NCBI GenBank assembly: GCA_002697705.1
Contig: NZXL01000033.1
Location: 3,824 to 15,561 of the forward strand
Direction of reading: 5' to 3'
Source of the DNA: Methanobacteriota archaeon
GTDB lineage: Archaea; Thermoplasmatota; Poseidoniia; Poseidoniales; Poseidoniaceae
Length of the DNA stretch: 11,738 bases
Each line of letters begins with the position of its first letter. Within the stretch, counting starts at the first letter, position 1. The translations under genes and the position numbers were made by a program. Shown one piece after another: positions 6,708-11,738 of the stretch. The notes below the pieces were generated by a model. It worked only from the letters and a program-made list of their open reading frames with translations. It was not told where the DNA came from and searched no databases.

Positions 6708-6977
6708 TTGAAGCTCATGGGCGCTGGTTACGATACTGAATATGATTTGGTGACAACTCCTCTTGAAGATAGACTTAGTTCAACTAAATCTATGTTCATC
6801 TATGAGGGCCCCGGTCTGATAATAATAACCTATGTCCTATCCTTGTTTTTTGACTTTCAGTTTTCCTTTTGGGTGTGGTACGTAATAGGATTTTGCATCC
6901 TTCAATTAATATTTCAATGGGCTATGTATTTCAAAAAGAATATCTTTGTGAAATTCGGCTCGAAAAGAGACTATTAA
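6708..6977 (+). CDS. Small two-helix membrane protein of unknown function
   Basis: An 89-residue protein with a polar N-terminus (about 1-30, acidic, with LVTTPLEDRLSSTK) followed by two hydrophobic segments: about 36-50 (GLIIITYVLSLFFDF) and about 53-72 (FSFWVWYVIGFCILQLIFQW). The tail, YFKKNIFVKFGSKRDY, is basic. With positive charge after helix two, both ends are likely cytoplasmic and the helices form a hairpin. I do not recognise the family. GGGGGAG (6697-6703) is 4 nt before a TTG at 6708 and 13 nt before an ATG at 6717, so the TTG is the better-spaced start; ATG 6717 would remove three residues. An AT-rich element, ATAAATA (about 6665-6671), could be the TATA box. The gene ends 12 nt from the convergent pepA stop. 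The clean hydrophobic pattern makes it a credible gene. Confidence 0.7.
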   Translation: MKLMGAGYDTEYDLVTTPLEDRLSSTKSMFIYEGPGLIIITYVLSLFFDFQFSFWVWYVIGFCILQLIFQWAMYFKKNIFVKFGSKRDY

Positions 6978-6989
6978 ATTTGATAATAA

Positions 6990-8486
6990 TCAAGATTTAG
7001 TAATCAAATGGTGGATTGTCCTAACATGAATTCCAGTAGCACCATTCTTGACCATAGTATTTGTTTTTGAACCCCAATAGGTTCCCGCAATATCCATGTG
7101 CGCCCAAGTGATTTGCTCTCCATCTTTTTCATATCCTCTATTTGGAACAAATTGTTTCAAGAATGCAGCAGCAGTATTTGCTCCACCCCATCTTCCGGCA
7201 CCCAGATTTCGAGTATCAGCGATCTTCGAGTCGGTCATTTCCTTTTCAAATGCTGGAAGCAATGGCATAGGCCAAGCCAACTCTCCAACTTCATTTCCTG
7301 CTTCATGTATTCTTGTTCTAAAGTCATCATCATTAGACCAAAGACCAGTTGCCTCGTGGCCAAGTGCAACAACACAAGCCCCAGTTAAAGTAGCAAAGTC
7401 GATAATGTATTCAGGGTCAAATTCTCCCGCTTTCCAAAGACCATCTGAAAGAACTAACCTTCCTTCAGCATCGGTATTCAAGACTTCAATTGTCTTTCCA
7501 GATAGCCCCTTTATTACGTCCCCGGGCCTTGTTGCATTTGCTGCAGGCATATTCTCGGCCATACATGTGATTGCCACAACTTTTCCTTCATAACCGGTTT
7601 GAGCAAGGGCTTCCATAGTACCAAACACAGTGGCAGAACCACCCATGTCATATTTCATCTCATCCATATTTGCACCAGGTTTCAAAGAAATTCCCCCCGT
7701 ATCGAAAGTAATTCCCTTGCCGACTAGCAGAGGGCAACGTCCCTTCACATTCTTGTTCATTTCAAAAATGACCATACATGGTTTACGAGCGGAACCCTTT
7801 CCTACTGCAACAAGGCCACCCATTCCAGCCTTTACGGCCTCATCATAATTGATGATGGTAACATCGACATTATCGTAACCCTTGGCCCAATCTCTTGCCA
7901 TGTCAGCAAAAACTTCTGGATACATGTCATTAGGTGGGCAATTTCCAAGGTCTCTTGAAAGATGCACTCCTTTGCAGATTCCTTTGTATTCGGCAACTAA
8001 CTTGGTCAATTCTTCAGCTTCTTCTTCTGAACAAGTTATACGGACAGTAACTTCAGTCTTTTCTTCATCATCGTCCTTTTTTTGCTTGTAGTTGTCATAT
8101 GAATAATCACGTAGCATCATTCCTTCTGCAAACGCCCCCATATTAGCAACTCCCGCATTATCAAAAAGAACGGTTAGTTCACTTCCATGAGATTTCTTCA
8201 TCCCTGCAGTAACAGCAGCACCGGCTTTACGGAAATCATGAGAAGTACAATCATCAGATTTTCCTAAACCGGCTAGAATTACCTTTCCATCTTCTCCACC
8301 AAGAAGGGTCATTGTTGACTTCTTTTTAGCCTTGAAATCTCCATCGGATAATACTCGATTTATTTGAGATTTGAGTGAATTAGGCATTCCGGCTTCACAA
8401 GACTCGGGTACAGATTCGCATCCTTCATAAAGAGGTAAAACTAGAGTTCCATTGATATTTTGATTTGCGCTTACATTCAGTTCCAT
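6990..8486 (-). CDS. pepA: Leucyl aminopeptidase (M17 family)
   Basis: A 498-residue cytosolic two-metal aminopeptidase that removes N-terminal amino acids from peptides, probably to recycle imported or internal peptides. The catalytic half is complete, and its spacing equals that of E. coli PepA as I recall it: K257 (VGKGITFD), D262, catalytic K269 (SLKP), D280 (MKYD), then D339, E341 and R343 in NTDAEGRL. The N-terminal half (about 1-160) is the divergent macro-like domain; it has an acidic/lysine stretch, KQKKDDDEEK (134-143), between the domains. The start is at ATG 8486, preceded by GGTG with 5-nt spacing. A TTG at 8525 would add 13 residues that overlap the upstream stop, and family proteins begin like MELNV. 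It follows the M14 gene by 35 nt, so the two peptidases are probably one operon. Confidence 0.94.
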   Translation of the reverse strand: MELNVSANQNINGTLVLPLYEGCESVPESCEAGMPNSLKSQINRVLSDGDFKAKKKSTMTLLGGEDGKVILAGLGKSDDCTSHDFRKAGAAVTAGMKKSHGSELTVLFDNAGVANMGAFAEGMMLRDYSYDNYKQKKDDDEEKTEVTVRITCSEEEAEELTKLVAEYKGICKGVHLSRDLGNCPPNDMYPEVFADMARDWAKGYDNVDVTIINYDEAVKAGMGGLVAVGKGSARKPCMVIFEMNKNVKGRCPLLVGKGITFDTGGISLKPGANMDEMKYDMGGSATVFGTMEALAQTGYEGKVVAITCMAENMPAANATRPGDVIKGLSGKTIEVLNTDAEGRLVLSDGLWKAGEFDPEYIIDFATLTGACVVALGHEATGLWSNDDDFRTRIHEAGNEVGELAWPMPLLPAFEKEMTDSKIADTRNLGAGRWGGANTAAAFLKQFVPNRGYEKDGEQITWAHMDIAGTYWGSKTNTMVKNGATGIHVRTIHHLITKS

Positions 8487-8521
8487 AGGGGCACCATTCG
8501 ACCCGTATTCTTGATAGCATT

Positions 8522-9934
8522 TCAACTATCGTGTACTTTTAAATCACAAATTCCATCAGATTCCTCATCTTCAGGTTTCAAAACAACTGCAAGTCCAATG
8601 ATTGAGAGAACTGTAGTTAGGGAATTAAACAAGCCATAACCGACCAAAAACCCTGTTTCACCATCTTTAGATGATTCAACAATCTCCACATCTATTGCTT
8701 CAGTAACCCATCGCGAGGCATTAATGACGCGAACCTGATAATATAATTGCCACATACCATCGTCCGAATAACTGAGGTTAGAAGCATCCAAATTCACCAT
8801 TGAAGAATTGGTAGCATTGACGGTGAATGCAGACGAGGTCCAAGCTACATCCCCACTCGCTTCGACATATTGCAACGTAGCATTGATTGTCGAAGCCTGT
8901 CCAAGATTGTCAACGTCCAGAATTATTTCATCATCAGAAATCTCAAGAGACTGGACATTTAATCTCGCTCGCCAATACCAGACATTATTGATCAAATACC
9001 TCATAACGTCCATCTCTTCTCCTAAACGGTCATTTAGATTTTCAAATGAGCCGGGGACAAATTGTTCATCATCGGTCTCGAAGGTAAATGTTGGATAACC
9101 CATCACCCCATATCCATAATCTCTACTTGTTCCACAATTTGGATACAGCCCTTGATTTGCATTCTGAATAGGGATACTAGAAACATTCTCATTAACATCC
9201 TCTCTTATCTGATGAAATAATTCCCAATCAGCAGGCTGTTCTGGCCATTTGCCCCACGGATACAACATAATCCAAACACCTGTGTGCATAGTGACGTATA
9301 GATCCGCATCAGGGACTTCGGCATTCATATAGGCCGAGTTTGCTGAAGTTTCTGCTTCACTAAAGGCACTACTCCCTGGTTGTGTGGTAGGGCAAGTATT
9401 CCAAAAATGGTCATAGTTTCTATTGAGGTCTACTTGATTGATATTCCATCGAGTATCGAAATCATTGCCATCCGGATTCAGCATTATCAGGACGTGGATT
9501 TCAGAATTCTGTAATACATCAATCGCCTCTTGATTTCCTTCAGCCCATCCATTGATGTACCATTTAGCTGATAACCAAGCCAATGCAGTGCCTAAGTATT
9601 CATTTCCATGGTGGCCCCCATCGATATATACAACCTCTTTAGGACTCCCATCGGGTTTCGTATCATTAGACCAATCCGATAACCTGACTACCCACAAAGA
9701 CTTCCCCAATTCAGATTCACCGACGCTGGTTAAATCGACAATTTCCGGATAATCATCAGCCCACTCGTTTACTTCAAGTGTTAGTGCAGCCCAAGTCATA
9801 TGAACATGGCTATCGATAGGGTCGCCAGGCCACTTTTGCTCTTCACTAGAATCGCTTTGTGCACTAGTAATTGGAATAGTTGCAAGCATCATACACAATA
9901 CTAAACTTACTGCGACTCGCATGCAAATCACCAT
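8522..9934 (-). CDS. Secreted, C-terminally anchored M14 zinc carboxypeptidase
   Basis: A 470-residue exported metallopeptidase of family M14 that should trim C-terminal residues from peptides outside the cell. A signal peptide covers about 1-25 (ends TSAQ). The zinc ligands are H109 and E112 in GGHHGNEYLG, and H217 in VTMHTG. Substrate-binding NR is at 171-172 (VDLNRNYDHFW), and the catalytic Glu is E286 in FTFETDDE. The peptidase domain ends near 320. A beta-rich segment follows (about 325-420, many Asn/Ser/Thr), then a hydrophobic helix (about 428-452) and a short acidic tail, suggesting a cell-surface anchor. ATG 9934 lies 27 nt after a TATA box, which suits a leaderless start; ATG 9922, with GGTGAT just upstream, is a real alternative and keeps the signal peptide. 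It precedes pepA and follows a DUF6015-like gene by about 30 nt. Confidence 0.9.
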   Translation of the reverse strand: MVICMRVAVSLVLCMMLATIPITSAQSDSSEEQKWPGDPIDSHVHMTWAALTLEVNEWADDYPEIVDLTSVGESELGKSLWVVRLSDWSNDTKPDGSPKEVVYIDGGHHGNEYLGTALAWLSAKWYINGWAEGNQEAIDVLQNSEIHVLIMLNPDGNDFDTRWNINQVDLNRNYDHFWNTCPTTQPGSSAFSEAETSANSAYMNAEVPDADLYVTMHTGVWIMLYPWGKWPEQPADWELFHQIREDVNENVSSIPIQNANQGLYPNCGTSRDYGYGVMGYPTFTFETDDEQFVPGSFENLNDRLGEEMDVMRYLINNVWYWRARLNVQSLEISDDEIILDVDNLGQASTINATLQYVEASGDVAWTSSAFTVNATNSSMVNLDASNLSYSDDGMWQLYYQVRVINASRWVTEAIDVEIVESSKDGETGFLVGYGLFNSLTTVLSIIGLAVVLKPEDEESDGICDLKVHDS

Positions 9935-9955
9935 ACATAAACATCGATATGCTTC

Positions 9956-9961
9956 AATAAA
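9956..9961 (-). promoter_or_regulatory. TATA box for the M14 carboxypeptidase / pepA transcript
   Basis: On the minus strand TTTATT begins 27 nt before ATG 9934, the same distance seen at other leaderless candidates in this window. It lies between the upstream small gene and the peptidase, so the peptidase pair may have its own promoter. Confidence 0.45.
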
Positions 9962-9966
9962 TCAAC

Positions 9967-10389
9967 CTACCATTCAGAAGTAAATGCATTGGGATTGACC
10001 ACCTTTTCAGACTCTCGAGTCCAAATGGTCCCAGCATCTCCCCCACCGTACAAGTCAGCAAACGGATCAATTTCCTCAGCCTTTCTATTTCTCTGCATGT
10101 AGGCCTCAACACTTTCGCGCAGGTCCGGCTTAAACTTCCAGTAGTGAATTCTCCACTCACGCCCATCCCAGAGGGTGGTCTCTTCTGATTCGGTAGTCAA
10201 AAGATTGTAATCTTGGAACATGTAAAACAAGTTTCTATCTGTGGGTTCTAGTGCGTTATCGATGATTCTATTGTAAAATCCGAAAAAGCCGAGAGCGTGT
10301 TCAGCCATTCCTTGAGCAACCTCATCCTCCATCTCTAAATCGATGTGTTGCTGAATGGCTTTCGTCAATTCTCTTAGTGTCATACCCAT
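9967..10389 (-). CDS. Small acidic protein, DUF6015-like
   Basis: A 140-residue protein with no signal peptide or membrane helix. The first ~90 residues look like a compact helical or winged-helix-like domain: TLRELTKAIQQHIDLEMEDE (4-23), then FGFYNRIIDNALEPTDRNLF (36-55), then FQDYNLLTTESEE and LWDGREWRIHYW (73-84). This layout, helices followed by 'LFYM....LL.T..EE..L..G..WRIHYW', resembles the DUF6015 proteins I recall from Thermoplasmatota. That recollection is unverified and their function is unknown. The C-terminal ~50 residues are charged and probably flexible. A start at 10389 is favoured because a TATTAA element lies ~29 nt upstream and the region before it reads poorly; Met 10383 is an alternative, and 10479 would overlap the divergent speB region. 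It could be a transcription regulator by fold, but I see no direct evidence. Confidence 0.72.
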   Translation of the reverse strand: MGMTLRELTKAIQQHIDLEMEDEVAQGMAEHALGFFGFYNRIIDNALEPTDRNLFYMFQDYNLLTTESEETTLWDGREWRIHYWKFKPDLRESVEAYMQRNRKAEEIDPFADLYGGGDAGTIWTRESEKVVNPNAFTSEW

Positions 10390-10411
10390 CTTGAAAACCC
10401 CCGCCCGCGCA

Positions 10412-10418
10412 CTTAATA
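10412..10418 (-). promoter_or_regulatory. TATA box for the DUF6015-like gene
   Basis: On the minus strand TATTAAG starts 29 nt before ATG 10389, consistent with a leaderless transcript. A second candidate, TATAAT, lies at 10432-10437. A very GC-rich stretch (GCGCGGGCGGGGG) sits between TATA and start. Confidence 0.45.
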
Positions 10419-10510
10419 CCCGAGAACAGTAATTATATTGTACACCGACCCATATTAAATCATCGGTGAAATTGGCCATTTTCTACTATTATCCGGTAAA
10501 TTCATTACAC

Positions 10511-10517
10511 AAAAATA
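10511..10517 (+). promoter_or_regulatory. Candidate TATA box for the speB-speD operon
   Basis: AAAAATA begins 27 nt before ATG 10538, and no Shine-Dalgarno site precedes that ATG, again fitting a leaderless start. The motif is a weak TATA match, so this is tentative. Confidence 0.38.
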
Positions 10518-10537
10518 CACCAAACCCTCAATACAGA

Positions 10538-11554
10538 ATGAGCCTACCCGCGCCTGTGGCAGAGGAGTTTGTTGAAGGCAACTTTCTGGGGCTCCCAGAA
10601 CAGGGTGGAAGCCCCGACATTGTAATTTTACAAGTGCCATATGAACTTACTACCTCCTATGGCCAAGGAACGGAACTAGGACCATCAGCGTGTATAGAGG
10701 CTAGCGGACAGGTAGAACTCTTTGACCCGTTACTTGGCGAAGATTTACCAGCAGGTTACAAAATCAAAACAGCGGAACCATGGAACGGCGAGGGCGGCAA
10801 TCTTCGAAAGCAACTAGATGGAATATCGAAATATCTCGTTCCATGGTTCGATGGCCATAAATTCCCCGTTATTCTTGGCGGCGAGCACGGCATTCTTCCA
10901 GCGATAATTAATGCCGCAGGAGGCCACCCGCTGGTGAATGGCGATTTTTCTCAATTGACATTGGTTCAAATCGACGCCCATGCTGATTTGCGACAAGAAC
11001 TGAATGGAGAACCATTTTCTCATGCTTGTGCCGCATCAAGGGCGATGGATTTCGGACTAAAGCACCTCTACCAAGTTGGGATAAGAGCATTTTCTAAGAA
11101 CGAATATGAAAGGATACAAAGCGATGACGATGTTACAACTTTCTTTGCCTCAGACATACATAGTTCATCTAACTCTTCTTGGGGGAGGTGGATTGAAACA
11201 TTAGCCTCTATCGAAGGCCCAGTACACTTAACAATCGATATCGATGGTTTGGACGGTAGTTTGGTTCCAGCCACCGGAACACCGGTTCCAGGCGGGCTAA
11301 CCTTTTGGCAAATAATTGAAACAATTCAAGAATTATTCAGTGCATCAAAGGCAACGGTAATCAGCATGGACGTCAATGAAATAGTGCCACAAAAAGACAC
11401 ACCATTAACACAATTTACTGCTGCGATGATCGCCACAAAAGGAATAATTCACCACATCGATAATAGAAGAAATGGCAAATGGGCGGACACTAGTGAGGAT
11501 AACGATATCCAAAACAACCACGTTTTTGACAAAAACTATTTTGAAAAGTTATGA
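10538..11554 (+). CDS. speB: Agmatinase-like ureohydrolase (SpeB)
   Basis: A 338-residue manganese enzyme of the arginase/agmatinase family, predicted to split agmatine into putrescine and urea in the cytosol. Metal ligands are all present: H117 in LGGEHG, D146, H148 and D150 in IDAHADLR, and D234 and D236 in TIDIDGLD. The family signature continues as LVPATGTPVPGG (242-253), and SMDVNEIVP (276-284) carries the conserved Glu. Small departures are GGEHG for the usual GGDHS, DG for DP after the DxDxxD core, and SHACAASR for the usual SHGT region; these may affect substrate choice. Agmatine is inferred mainly because the next gene, 17 nt downstream, is speD, which completes a route to spermidine. 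Formiminoglutamase or guanidinobutyrase activity is the alternative. The start at 10538 gives family-like N-terminal length; the frame is open to 10466. Confidence 0.88.
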   Translation: MSLPAPVAEEFVEGNFLGLPEQGGSPDIVILQVPYELTTSYGQGTELGPSACIEASGQVELFDPLLGEDLPAGYKIKTAEPWNGEGGNLRKQLDGISKYLVPWFDGHKFPVILGGEHGILPAIINAAGGHPLVNGDFSQLTLVQIDAHADLRQELNGEPFSHACAASRAMDFGLKHLYQVGIRAFSKNEYERIQSDDDVTTFFASDIHSSSNSSWGRWIETLASIEGPVHLTIDIDGLDGSLVPATGTPVPGGLTFWQIIETIQELFSASKATVISMDVNEIVPQKDTPLTQFTAAMIATKGIIHHIDNRRNGKWADTSEDNDIQNNHVFDKNYFEKL

Positions 11555-11560
11555 ATATTT

Positions 11561-11567
11561 GAGGTGA
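11561..11567 (+). promoter_or_regulatory. Strong Shine-Dalgarno site of speD
   Basis: GAGGTGA ends 4 nt before ATG 11572 and is complementary to the archaeal 16S rRNA 3' end. It is the clearest ribosome-binding site in the window, and its place in the 17-nt gap after speB supports translation from a shared mRNA. Confidence 0.85.
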
Positions 11568-11571
11568 AAAA

Positions 11572-11738
11572 ATGTTAAATTCTCATGGCAGTCATATTTT
11601 AGTAGATTATACGGGTTTTTTTCCCTCAGCAAAAGACATAGGCCAATTACTCCTATCGATTATGGAAGAGGCAATCGATAACAGTGATGCAAGAAGGGTT
11701 CACTCCCATGTCGAGATATTTGATGGTGTAATCTCTCC
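11572..11738 (+). CDS. speD: S-adenosylmethionine decarboxylase proenzyme (SpeD), cut by right edge
   Basis: The first 55 residues of a protein that continues past the window. SHGSHILVDYTGF (4-16) matches the 'GxHxxxDxxG' opening of prokaryotic AdoMet decarboxylase. The RVHSHVEIFDGVIS segment (42-55) fits the strand before the self-cleavage site, which lies beyond the edge; the cleavage serine and its pyruvoyl group therefore cannot be checked. The enzyme would supply decarboxylated AdoMet, the aminopropyl donor for spermidine, using putrescine from SpeB. The order speB-speD, 17 nt apart with a strong ribosome-binding site, supports one polyamine operon. Spermidine is also the substrate for deoxyhypusine on archaeal aIF5A. 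Identification rests on a partial sequence plus context. Confidence 0.82.
   Translation, partial: MLNSHGSHILVDYTGFFPSAKDIGQLLLSIMEEAIDNSDARRVHSHVEIFDGVIS

Noticed and set aside
7096..7593. Long rightward frame (165 codons) inside pepA
   Set aside because: Antisense shadow of the conserved M17 catalytic domain, whose metal ligands are intact on the other strand.
1..11738. tRNA, rRNA, CRISPR array, insertion sequence, phage or defence system
   Set aside because: By eye I found no cloverleaf, spaced direct repeats, transposase, integrase or nuclease motifs; gaps between genes are all about 150 nt or less.

Overview
This window looks like ordinary chromosome from a marine planktonic archaeon, most likely Marine Group II (Candidatus Poseidoniales, Thermoplasmatota) or a close relative. 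The archaeal assignment rests on Dph5 (diphthamide on elongation factor 2), an archaeal/eukaryotic-type Trm5 tRNA methyltransferase, TATA boxes 26-29 nt upstream of start codons, and Shine-Dalgarno sites of the GAGGTGA type. The group-level guess comes from the low-to-moderate GC, the secreted acidic proteins, the heterotrophic peptidase and sodium-symporter content, and a Thermoplasmatota-like small protein. No tool was available to confirm it.

Layout, left to right. (1) A leftward unrecognised gene, cut by the left edge (1-574), and a rightward PqqB-like metallo-beta-lactamase-fold hydrolase (686-1540) share a divergent promoter region. (2) dph5 (3679-4551) and a sodium/solute symporter with an unusual extracytoplasmic C-terminal domain (1535-3664) run leftward as a probable operon; the symporter stop overlaps the hydrolase stop tail to tail. 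(3) trm5 (4589-5683) diverges from dph5 across 37 nt that hold a 7-bp inverted repeat. (4) A run of small rightward genes follows: a zinc-ribbon microprotein (5723-5851), a HAD phosphatase (5895-6314), a very basic 86-residue protein (6400-6660) and a two-helix membrane protein (6708-6977). (5) A leftward group holds a DUF6015-like small protein, a secreted M14 carboxypeptidase and the M17 leucyl aminopeptidase pepA. (6) Diverging from it is a rightward polyamine operon, an agmatinase-like speB and the start of speD, which is cut by the right edge.

Functionally there are two themes. The first is protein synthesis: diphthamide on EF-2, m1G37 on tRNA, and spermidine supply, which in archaea also feeds hypusine on aIF5A. 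The second is use of external peptides: a cell-surface carboxypeptidase, a cytosolic aminopeptidase and a sodium-coupled solute importer.

Promoter reading suggests a rule. Several first genes appear leaderless (TATA box 27-29 nt before the start codon), whereas downstream genes carry a Shine-Dalgarno site. I saw no tRNA, rRNA, CRISPR, insertion sequence or phage gene, and no gene-free stretch above 300 bases. I do not see a convincing new multi-gene system. The most unusual items are the symporter tail domain, the zinc-ribbon microprotein and the dph5/trm5 palindrome.
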